DNA from: Candidatus Nitrosymbiomonas sp.
GTDB taxonomy: Bacteria; Sysuimicrobiota; Sysuimicrobiia; Sysuimicrobiales; Humicultoraceae
NCBI GenBank assembly: GCA_020724185.1
Contig: DYHL01000187.1
Coordinates: 1 to 5,111 of the forward strand
Length of the DNA stretch: 5,111 nucleotides
Reading direction: 5' to 3'
Part shown: piece by piece, positions 1-4,881 of the stretch
How the letters are laid out: each line of letters begins with the position of its first letter
Numbering within the stretch: the first letter of the stretch is position 1
Notes under the pieces: model-generated
The model's database searches: none
What the model was told of the DNA's origin: nothing
Seen by the model: the letters and a program-made list of their open reading frames with translations, nothing else
Made by a program: the position numbers and the translations under genes

Positions 1-376
1 CTGCGACAGAAGGAAACTCTCTGAGAATGCGTCGGTCCGAGGTTACAAGAGGAACTCTCAGCTGCTCCGCCAGGACCACGAATTCGCAGTCGTAGGCGGA
101 GCAGCCAGATGATCCGATCAGTCGAAGGACTCGCTCAGAACGCACCAGATGCTCACGACCGGCGAGGAGTTCCTCTGCCTTCCGCAGGACGGTGACGGCG
201 TCACCTACCTGCAGATCGCCTCGCCGGATATACCCGGCAAGAATGCTGCGGAACTCGCTCCGCCAAAGGATGGGAGATGCCCATTCGGGGTCGTGTTTGA
301 ACACGGCACGGGCCGTGGTTGTGCCCGTGCCGCCGAGAAGCAGATAGGCAATCAGGTTCGTATCAACAACGATCAC
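1..376 (-). CDS. vapC: VapC-like PIN-domain ribonuclease toxin (partial, 3' end off window)
   Basis: Toxin half of a type II toxin-antitoxin pair. PIN-domain VapC proteins are Mg2+-dependent RNases that cleave tRNA or rRNA when free of antitoxin. 125 codons are visible and no stop is reached. The protein opens with the PIN strand VIVVDTNLIAYLL, and the four acidic residues expected in the active site are present: D5 (VDTN), E41 (WRSEF), D96 (SAYDCEF) and D114 (VTSDRR). Families of this kind usually run to about 130-145 residues, so only a short tail is missing. The start is GTG at 374-376. It overlaps the antitoxin stop codon in a GTGA arrangement (373-376), implying translational coupling, and places the catalytic Asp at the usual fifth residue. 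Two AGA arginine codons (R107, R119) are used, which the nearby tRNA-Arg(UCU) would read. The fold assignment is secure; the RNA target cannot be inferred. Confidence 0.9.
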   Translation of the reverse strand, partial: MIVVDTNLIAYLLLGGTGTTTARAVFKHDPEWASPILWRSEFRSILAGYIRRGDLQVGDAVTVLRKAEELLAGREHLVRSERVLRLIGSSGCSAYDCEFVVLAEQLRVPLVTSDRRILREFPSVA

Positions 377-615
377 GGCCTTCCGGCCGCCTTGGCCCGG
401 CGCAATCGAGGCTCCGTCAGGGGGAAGAGGGCGAGTCGGTTGCGCAGTTGATCGGCCTCCGCTATCCAGGTGTCGGGATCGACAGCAGGTATGTTGACAG
501 CCTGTTCGAGGCAGACGATGATCTCGCCGTTGAGGCTGCGGCGGTGGAGTGCTGCGCGCCGCTTGAGGAGGCTGTAGAGGGATTCAGGGATGCCCTTGAT
601 GGTGAGGGTTGGCAT
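373..615 (-). CDS. vapB: Ribbon-helix-helix antitoxin, FitA/VapB type
   Basis: Antitoxin partner of the downstream PIN toxin, 80 residues. The N-terminus (MPTLTIKGIP, then ESLYSLLKRRAALHRRSLNG and EIIVCLEQAV) is a classic Arc/MetJ ribbon-helix-helix: a DNA-contacting beta strand at about residues 2-8, helix A at 10-25 and helix B at 28-40, with the RRSLN turn typical of FitA-like antitoxins. The tail from about residue 45 to 80 is presumably the toxin-binding segment that lies in the PIN active-site groove. I chose ATG at 613-615, not the in-frame TTG 15 nt upstream, because GGAGGT lies 7 nt before this ATG and the protein then begins exactly where the family does. The stop overlaps the toxin start by 4 nt. 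By family knowledge the antitoxin, alone or with the toxin, should repress its own operon; the palindrome at 627-657 is the candidate site. Confidence 0.9.
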   Translation of the reverse strand: MPTLTIKGIPESLYSLLKRRAALHRRSLNGEIIVCLEQAVNIPAVDPDTWIAEADQLRNRLALFPLTEPRLRRAKAAGRP

Positions 616-622
616 GAACCCT

Positions 623-628
623 ACCTCC
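623..628 (-). promoter_or_regulatory. Ribosome binding site of the antitoxin gene
   Basis: On the minus strand this reads GGAGGT, 7 nt before the ATG at 613-615. It decides the antitoxin start against the upstream in-frame TTG (628-630), which overlaps the motif itself. Its 5' end touches the palindrome, so a repressor bound there could sit close to the translation start as well. Confidence 0.8.
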
Positions 629-657
629 AAAATGGTTCCATTCTGGTACCATCGTGG
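627..657. promoter_or_regulatory. 31 bp interrupted palindrome, probable antitoxin operator
   Basis: The core at 632-652 has arms ATGGTnCCA and TGGnACCAT around a 3 bp centre (641-643). Eight of nine arm positions pair; only 637/647 is mismatched. The symmetry continues outward: after two non-matching bases, CCA at 627-629 pairs with TGG at 655-657. In total 11 of 14 arm positions pair about a centre at 642. It lies between the possible -10 and the ribosome binding site of the antitoxin gene, where ribbon-helix-helix antitoxins usually bind paired half-sites to repress their own operon. Symmetry and position are seen directly; the operator role is inferred. Confidence 0.65.
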
Positions 658-679
658 GCGCCTGTCTGGTTGGAGTCAA
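651..679 (-). promoter_or_regulatory. Possible promoter of the toxin-antitoxin operon
   Basis: On the minus strand TTGACT (674-679) is a good -35. Seventeen base pairs later comes CACGAT (651-656), a poor -10 with three of six consensus bases. A start near 644 would lie inside the palindrome, consistent with direct repression. The weak -10 makes this tentative; transcription reading through from the tRNA gene is an alternative, as I see no terminator between them. Confidence 0.35.
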
Positions 680-725
680 CAGGCCTCTTGCGTGCGCGTC
701 TATCGCTGGCGGGCCTCTATTGCAG

Positions 726-801
726 TGGCGCGCCTGGAGGGACTCGAACCCCCGGCCCGCTGCTTAGAAGGCAGCCGCTCTATCCGCTGAGCTACAGGCG
801 C
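726..801 (-). tRNA. tRNA-Arg, anticodon UCU
   Basis: A complete 76 nt cloverleaf with encoded CCA (726-728). In order on the minus strand: acceptor GCGCCTG (795-801) pairing with CAGGCGC (730-736); D-arm GCTC/GAGC with loop AGCGGATA; anticodon arm GCTGC-CTTCTAA-GCAGC with T33, anticodon TCT and A37; a five-base variable region GGGCC; T-arm GGGGG-TTCGAGT-CCCTC with one G-U pair; discriminator G. Anticodon UCU reads the AGA and AGG arginine codons. The gene begins 35 bp after the last VWA gene and is followed by the toxin-antitoxin pair. No hairpin plus T-run terminator is seen downstream. Confidence 0.97.
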
Positions 802-814
802 GCGACCAGGCACG

Positions 815-823
815 AGTATAGCA
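815..823 (-). promoter_or_regulatory. Extended -10 promoter element for tRNA-Arg
   Basis: On the minus strand this reads TGC-TATACT: a -10 hexamer (815-820) matching TATAAT at five of six positions, preceded by the TGn extension. Transcription would start near 808, leaving about a 7 nt leader before the mature tRNA at 801. No convincing -35 lies at 16-18 bp; the nearest, GTGACA at 835-840, is only 14 bp away. The extended -10 may compensate. Any -35 contacts would fall inside the end of the upstream VWA coding sequence. Confidence 0.6.
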
Positions 824-837
824 CAGGCGCTGCCTGT
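823..837. repeat. Perfect small inverted repeat at the end of the Bat-like operon
   Basis: ACAGGC and GCCTGT form a 6 bp perfect stem around a 3 nt loop, overlapping the first base pair of the last VWA gene's stop codon and the TG of the tRNA promoter. No T-run follows on the minus strand, so it is not a standard intrinsic terminator. It could protect the mRNA 3' end or be incidental. Confidence 0.4.
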
Positions 838-1814
838 CACAGCACCCGGTGCACCAAGAGCCGGGAGGACACTACCGCTGCCACCAGGCACACGAGCGCC
901 GCACCGGCGGCGAGCGCGGTCACCTCGGTGGGGCGGCGCTCCCAGCCGATCTCTCGGCCCAGGTGCCGGTACACCTGGCGCAACTCGCGGAGGTTCGTGG
1001 TCCGGTAGTACGCGCCGCCTGCGGTCTCGGCCATCCCGCGCAGGGTTTCCTCGTCCAGGCGCACCAGGATGCTGCGTCCAGCGATGTTGAGGGTCGTGCC
1101 TTCAGGCGTTCCAATCCCCACAGTGTAGACCTTCACTTGAAGGGCGCGTGCGATGCGCGACGCCTCGATTGGATGGGTTCCGCGGTTGCTCTGCCCGTCG
1201 GAGAGCAGAACGATCACTCCCGCGGGGAGCTTCCCAGTCGGTGCTGGCGACGTCGCGCCCCCTGCCAGCGGCCGAACGCGGCCCGGCAGAGACCAGATCG
1301 CCTCAAGCAGGCCCTCACCTATCGCGGTAGCGTACTCTGGGGTGAGCAGGTCAATCGCGTCGTGGAGGCGAGCCCGGTCGGCGGTCGGCGGCACGACCGT
1401 CGTGGCGTAGCTGCTGAAGGTGACCAGGCCCACGCGGAAACCACCGGGAAGCGCCCGGACGAACTCGTGAGCAGCCATCTTTGCGCCATCTAGCCGGCTG
1501 GGCCGAATGTCATCGGCGAGCATGCTGCGGCTCACGTCAATGGAGAGCACCACCACGCCCTCGCGCGCGGGTACTGGCAGCGGCGCCGCCGGCCGCGCCA
1601 GTCCGATCAGGACCATCGCGATGCCGAAGAGGTATAGCGCCGGAGGCGCCCACCTGCGCCATCTGCCGCGACCACCGGCGGCTCGCGCCAGCATCTCGAC
1701 GTTGGGAACGAACACTACCCCACGCGGGCGCCGCAGTTGCAGCCTTAGGTACGCCCACGCCAGCAGCGGTAGCGCCACCAGCAACCACAGCACGAATGGC
1801 CACTCAAAGTTCAT
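837..1814 (-). CDS. BatA/BatB-like membrane-anchored VWA-domain protein (second of pair)
   Basis: Last gene of the MoxR operon, 325 residues. Layout: transmembrane segment about 6-23 after the family opening MNFEWPFVLW; an Arg-rich loop (24-56); a second transmembrane segment about 57-74; a VWA domain about 86-285; a third transmembrane segment about 299-319. The MIDAS metal site is complete: D93-x-S95-x-S97, T163 and D206 in LLSDGQSN. The Arg-rich loop should stay cytoplasmic by the positive-inside rule, which puts the VWA domain outside the membrane (inference). VWA partners of MoxR ATPases are thought to act as metal-dependent binding adaptors; the ligand here is unknown. I chose ATG 1812-1814, 34 nt after the previous stop. 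An in-frame TTG at 1865 would overlap that gene and add 17 residues unlike the family. No good ribosome binding site is visible; GTG at 1821-1823 is an alternative start. By gene order this is the batB position. Confidence 0.9.
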   Translation of the reverse strand: MNFEWPFVLWLLVALPLLAWAYLRLQLRRPRGVVFVPNVEMLARAAGGRGRWRRWAPPALYLFGIAMVLIGLARPAAPLPVPAREGVVVLSIDVSRSMLADDIRPSRLDGAKMAAHEFVRALPGGFRVGLVTFSSYATTVVPPTADRARLHDAIDLLTPEYATAIGEGLLEAIWSLPGRVRPLAGGATSPAPTGKLPAGVIVLLSDGQSNRGTHPIEASRIARALQVKVYTVGIGTPEGTTLNIAGRSILVRLDEETLRGMAETAGGAYYRTTNLRELRQVYRHLGREIGWERRPTEVTALAAGAALVCLVAAVVSSRLLVHRVL

Positions 1815-1848
1815 GGCGCCCACACGACCCCGTGCGGGGGGCGCGACT

Positions 1849-2826
1849 TCACGGGACCCTCCCAAACCAGAGCAGCGATAGCCCGCCGCCGGCCAGCATG
1901 AAGAGGCCTGCCACCGCCATCAGGAGAAACGACACTTCCTGGCGGGTGAACTCCCATCCCAGGTCCCGACCGAGCATCTGCGAGAGCGCCCGCAAGTCCT
2001 CCTCGCCCGTTGTCGGGAAGAACTGCCCGCCGGCTATCTGGGCGATGCGCTGGAGGCCACCCACGTCGAAAGGCACGAGCACTAGCTGGCCCTCCACCCG
2101 CATCACGGTCCCGCCCTGCCTGCCCACGCCAACGGTGAAGATCCGAACGCGCGCGTCGCGCGCCAGGGCTGCTGCCTCTTCCGGGTTCGGGCCGAAGTTG
2201 CTCACGCCATCCGAGAAGATCACGATGGACCCCGGGGCGAGAACGCCCGCGCCGGGGGGCGGCTCTGGACGCTCGCCCGGCGCCCCTGCGCGGCCCCGCA
2301 GCACGCGCAACGCTTCCAGGATGCCACCGCCCATTGAGGTGGCCGACTGCGGCTGGAGACGATCCAGCGCCTCGACGAGAGCGGCACGGTCTGTGCCAGG
2401 CGGAAGCAGCACCGTCCCATACTCGCTGAACGCCACGAGCCCAACCCGGGTCGAACGGGGAACGAGATCCGCGAACACCCGCGCCGCCCTGCGCGCGGCC
2501 TCCAGGCGCGTCGGCTGCGCGTCGGTGGCGATCATGCTCTTGCTCGTGTCAACCGCGATCACCACCGCGGCGCGGTTGACCAGCAGGGGTAGAGCCAACA
2601 CTGGACGCGCCATTGCCACCGCCAGCAGCAACAGGGCGATCAGGTAGCAGGCAACGGGAAGGGAGCGCTGCCAGCTCGGCGGGCGCACAACCAGTTGACC
2701 GAACAGCCGCGGCTCGGCGAACTGCTCGGCTGTACGCTGCTGTCGCCGGAGGAGGATACGGTGCCCCCACCACAAGAACGGGGCCAGGGCCAGCGCCCAG
2801 AGCATCAGCGGCCAGATGAACTCCAC
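1849..2826 (-). CDS. BatA-like membrane-anchored VWA-domain protein (first of pair)
   Basis: Third gene of the operon, 325 residues, paralogue of the next gene. Layout: transmembrane segment about 5-22 (MEFIWPLMLW opening), basic loop (23-54), second transmembrane segment about 57-73, VWA domain about 86-285, third transmembrane segment about 290-312. MIDAS residues are D93-x-S95-x-S97 (AVDTSKSM), T163 (SATSMGGGI) and D206 (IFSDGVSN), all intact. A Pro/Gly-rich stretch at about 177-199 interrupts the domain between the T and last D motifs. The start is GTG at 2824-2826, inside the end of the DUF58 gene (22 nt overlap), supported by GGAGG 5 nt upstream and by colinearity with its paralogue. 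Position directly after DUF58 corresponds to batA. Positive-inside reasoning again puts the VWA domain outside the cytoplasm. The BatA/BatB label rests on architecture and order, not on a search. Confidence 0.92.
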   Translation of the reverse strand: MEFIWPLMLWALALAPFLWWGHRILLRRQQRTAEQFAEPRLFGQLVVRPPSWQRSLPVACYLIALLLLAVAMARPVLALPLLVNRAAVVIAVDTSKSMIATDAQPTRLEAARRAARVFADLVPRSTRVGLVAFSEYGTVLLPPGTDRAALVEALDRLQPQSATSMGGGILEALRVLRGRAGAPGERPEPPPGAGVLAPGSIVIFSDGVSNFGPNPEEAAALARDARVRIFTVGVGRQGGTVMRVEGQLVLVPFDVGGLQRIAQIAGGQFFPTTGEEDLRALSQMLGRDLGWEFTRQEVSFLLMAVAGLFMLAGGGLSLLWFGRVP

Positions 2827-3734
2827 AGTCGCCTCCGCCTCCGCAGCACGAAATCCACGAGGGGATCCACCAGCGTCGTGGCCGTGGACAGCACGAGGTG
2901 GTCAACTCTGGCACGCCTGAACGCCGCCGTCACGCTTGCCCGGTGCGCGCTCACAAGCGTCTCGTGAGCAGAGCGCACGCGCGCGTCTGACGTGTCAATC
3001 CAGCAGTGCTGGCCGGTCTCGGGATCCCGTACCGGGATCACGCCCACATCAGGCAGAGCCTCTTCTGCCGGATCGCGGATCCACGCCGCGACCACGTCGT
3101 GCCGGCGTCCCAGCTCACACAGCGGCCTATCCCAGCCATCAGGCGCGATGAAGTCCGAAACCACGAAGACAAGGCTACGGCGGCGCAGCATCCCGGCCGC
3201 GGCATGAAGCGAACCGGCGAGATCGGTCATCCCAGGCAGATCGGCCGTCCCCGGGCCGGAGGGCCCGTCCTGCAGCAGGGCGTGCAGGATGCGCAGGGCA
3301 TGGCGCCGGCCCGCGCGGGGCGGGACGGCCGGCAGGCCCCGACCCGGAAACGCGACCGCACCAACCTTGTCGCCGTGGCGGGTGACGATGTAGGCGGCGG
3401 TCCCGGCGAACTCCACCGCCATCTCGCGCTTGAGGCGGCGCCGGGTGCCGAACCCCATCGAGGGCGATAGATCCACCAGCAGCCACGCGGTCAACTCGCG
3501 CTCTTCGTGATACTGGCGGACGAAGAGACGGTGCATCCGCGCGGTCACGTTCCAGTCTATGCGTCGGACCTCATCGCCCGGCTGGTACTCCCTTACCTCA
3601 GCGAGGTCCAAACTGGGCCCGTAGAAGATCCCACGGTAGTCGCCAAACAGAAAACCGTCCAGGCGGCGCACGACGGTGAACTCCAGCCGCCGTAACAACT
3701 GCTCCGGGGTTTCCAGCAACTCGATTGCCGGCAT
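2805..3734 (-). CDS. DUF58 family protein with intact VWA-like MIDAS
   Basis: Second gene of the operon, 309 residues, no predicted signal peptide or membrane segment, so cytoplasmic or peripheral. The DUF58 signature is textbook: EYQPGDEVRRIDWNVTAR at residues 49-66, preceded by GDYRGIFYGPSLDLAEVR. After it a VWA-like fold carries a complete metal site: D88-x-S90-x-S92 (VDLSPSM), T170 (GMTDLAGSL) and D194 (VVSDF). The tail ends in a run of arginines (298-302). ATG 3732-3734 lies 6 nt after the moxR stop, with a purine-rich GGGAGAG inside the last moxR codons as likely ribosome binding site. DUF58 genes almost always sit beside moxR, and the protein is generally taken to be a partner of the ATPase, though its biochemical role is not settled. 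Its last 22 nt contain the start of the next gene, implying coupled translation. Confidence 0.95.
   Translation of the reverse strand: MPAIELLETPEQLLRRLEFTVVRRLDGFLFGDYRGIFYGPSLDLAEVREYQPGDEVRRIDWNVTARMHRLFVRQYHEERELTAWLLVDLSPSMGFGTRRRLKREMAVEFAGTAAYIVTRHGDKVGAVAFPGRGLPAVPPRAGRRHALRILHALLQDGPSGPGTADLPGMTDLAGSLHAAAGMLRRRSLVFVVSDFIAPDGWDRPLCELGRRHDVVAAWIRDPAEEALPDVGVIPVRDPETGQHCWIDTSDARVRSAHETLVSAHRASVTAAFRRARVDHLVLSTATTLVDPLVDFVLRRRRRLWSSSGR
2832..2836 (-). promoter_or_regulatory. Ribosome binding site of the first VWA gene, inside DUF58
   Basis: On the minus strand GGAGG lies 5 nt before the GTG at 2824-2826; a second GGAGG copy at 2838-2842 lies further upstream. Both are in the Arg-rich C-terminal codons of the DUF58 gene. 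This supports the GTG start and the 22 nt gene overlap. Confidence 0.7.
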
Positions 3735-3740
3735 GGCCGG

Positions 3741-4787
3741 CTACTCTCCCTGGGAGAGCCCGCCCCCGGCTGCTGCGGCGCGCTGCCACTCGTGCGGATC
3801 GCCCAGCGCAATACGCGGCGCCGGCACAGCCGCGATCACCTGTTCCACGAGGGCATCGGGTCCGATCCCGTCTGCCAGGGCTTCGTAAGATAGGACCAGA
3901 CGGTGGCGCAGCACCTCGGGCGCTATATCCCTAACATCCTCGGGCATCACGTACTCCCGCCCCCGCATCAGCGCCAGCGCGCGGGCGCCCAACACCATGT
4001 TGAGCGAGGCGCGCGGGCTGGCCCCGTAGGCGACATAGCGGCGCAGCCGGTCCAGCCCCACCTCGTCCGGGCGGCGGGTTGCCGTTGCCAGCGCCACGGA
4101 GTACTCGCGGATTCTCGCGTCCACATAGACCGCGTCGGCGATGGCCTGCAGTTGGAGCAGCTCGGCGGCGCTGATTGCCGGACCCACCTCCGGCATGGCG
4201 CCGCTCATCCGTTCGACGATCGTGACCTCCTCGTGCGTGCTGGGATAGGTGATGACCACCTTGAACATGAACCGGTCCACCTGCGCCTCAGGCAGCGGGT
4301 AGGTTCCCTCGCTCTCGATCGGGTTCTGGGTGGCCATCACGAGAAACGGGCGCGGCAGGGGAAAGGTCTGCTTGCCGATCGTCACCTGCTGCTCCTGCAT
4401 CGCCTCGAGCAGCGCCGACTGCACCTTGGCCGGGGCGCGGTTGATCTCATCGGCCAGGACGAAGTTGGCGAAGACAGGACCCAGTTCCACTTCGAACGTT
4501 GCGGTCTGCCGATTGTAGATCCGCGTGCCCACCAGGTCGGCCGGCACGAGATCCGGCGTGAACTGGATCCGCTTGAACTCGCAGTCAATCGCCCGGGCGG
4601 CGCTCTTGATGGCCAGGGTCTTGGCCAGACCAGGAACGCCTTCGAGCAAGACGTGCCCCCGCGCGAGCAGCGCCACCAGCAGCCGCTCCAGCATCAGGTC
4701 CTGACCGACGATCACGCGCTTGACCTCGTAGAGCACCTTCCGCATCGTCGCGGAGGCCTGTTGGAACAGTTCCAGCGGCTTCGTCAC
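3741..4787 (-). CDS. moxR: MoxR-family AAA+ ATPase
   Basis: First gene of the operon, 348 residues, a typical length for MoxR. A cytoplasmic AAA+ ATPase that hydrolyses ATP as an oligomeric ring and works with VWA-domain partners. Motifs in order: EVKRVIVGQD near 21-30; Walker A GVPGLAKT (50-57; K56, T57); Walker B VLADE (110-114; D113, E114) followed by INRAPAKVQSALLEAM; sensor 1 in MATQNP (N155); arginine-finger region PEAQVDRFMF (R172); sensor 2 GASPRASL (R259) in the C-terminal lid. All catalytic residues are present. The start is GTG at 4785-4787, with GGAGG 6 nt upstream and the family-like opening VTKPLELFQQ. Longer in-frame starts at ATG 4877 and further upstream add residues unlike the family and run into the divergent gene. 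The promoter at 4825-4853 lies directly upstream. Confidence 0.96.
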   Translation of the reverse strand: MTKPLELFQQASATMRKVLYEVKRVIVGQDLMLERLLVALLARGHVLLEGVPGLAKTLAIKSAARAIDCEFKRIQFTPDLVPADLVGTRIYNRQTATFEVELGPVFANFVLADEINRAPAKVQSALLEAMQEQQVTIGKQTFPLPRPFLVMATQNPIESEGTYPLPEAQVDRFMFKVVITYPSTHEEVTIVERMSGAMPEVGPAISAAELLQLQAIADAVYVDARIREYSVALATATRRPDEVGLDRLRRYVAYGASPRASLNMVLGARALALMRGREYVMPEDVRDIAPEVLRHRLVLSYEALADGIGPDALVEQVIAAVPAPRIALGDPHEWQRAAAAGGGLSQGE

Positions 4788-4791
4788 CTGG

Positions 4792-4799
4792 CCCCTCCC
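4792..4799 (-). promoter_or_regulatory. Ribosome binding site of moxR
   Basis: On the minus strand GGGAGGGG, with its GGAGG core 6 nt before GTG 4785-4787. It fixes the moxR start against the longer in-frame alternatives upstream. Confidence 0.75.
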
Positions 4800-4805
4800 T
4801 CTTGC

Positions 4806-4830
4806 TAGCGCACGCGCTACCGCCACGGTA
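4806..4830. promoter_or_regulatory. Two abutting dyads over the moxR promoter, candidate operator
   Basis: TAGCGC-AC-GCGCTA (4806-4819) is a perfect 6+2+6 inverted repeat. TACCG-CCA-CGGTA (4818-4830) is a perfect 5+3+5 inverted repeat, sharing two bases with the first. The second covers the predicted -10 exactly; the first covers the predicted start point and early leader. This is where a repressor of the moxR operon, or of both divergent genes, would bind. The symmetry is seen directly; the function is inferred. No regulator gene is in view. Short GC-rich dyads arise easily by chance. Confidence 0.45.
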
Positions 4831-4853
4831 ACACCGCCCAAAAGGGGGGTCAA
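4825..4853 (-). promoter_or_regulatory. Sigma70-type promoter of the moxR-DUF58-VWA-VWA operon
   Basis: On the minus strand: -35 TTGACC (4848-4853, five of six consensus bases), a 17 bp spacer, and -10 TACCGT (4825-4830), which keeps the key TAnnnT bases and is preceded by TGT, an extended -10. Predicted start is near 4818, giving a leader of about 30 nt that contains the moxR ribosome binding site. It is the only convincing promoter for the four-gene unit. Confidence 0.6.
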
Positions 4854-4881
4854 GGCGACTCGCGGCGAATTACTCATCCCT

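Noticed and set aside
682..718. GGCCTCT repeated directly at 682-688 and 712-718 between the tRNA and the antitoxin
   Set aside because: Seven bases repeated once in GC-rich DNA is expected by chance and coincides with no other signal.
823..837. Intrinsic terminator after the last VWA gene
   Set aside because: The hairpin is real but has a 6 bp stem and no T-run; instead the next bases are the tRNA -10. I list it only as an inverted repeat.
319..1008. A 229-codon plus-strand open frame from within the toxin-antitoxin pair to the last VWA gene
   Set aside because: It runs across the antitoxin, its promoter region and the whole tRNA gene on the opposite strand. The translation has no domain character.
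1481..2647. A 388-codon plus-strand open frame opposite the two VWA genes
   Set aside because: Its translation is a low-complexity mixture of Arg, Ala, Ser, Pro and Thr with no motif. It lies antisense to two genes with complete conserved motifs and is explained by high-GC codon bias.
3903..4808. A 301-codon plus-strand open frame opposite moxR
   Set aside because: His/Arg/Gln/Leu-rich with no recognisable domain; antisense shadow of a gene whose AAA+ motifs are all intact.
4837..4846. CCC-AAAA-GGG mini-hairpin between the divergent genes
   Set aside because: Three base pairs only, inside the promoter spacer; no reason to assign a function.
4802..4881. Promoter for the plus-strand gene at 4882
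   Set aside because: TTGCTA at 4802-4807 resembles a -35, but no -10-like hexamer lies 16-18 bp downstream, and the AT-rich TTACTC near 4870 has no partner. I could not support a specific promoter.
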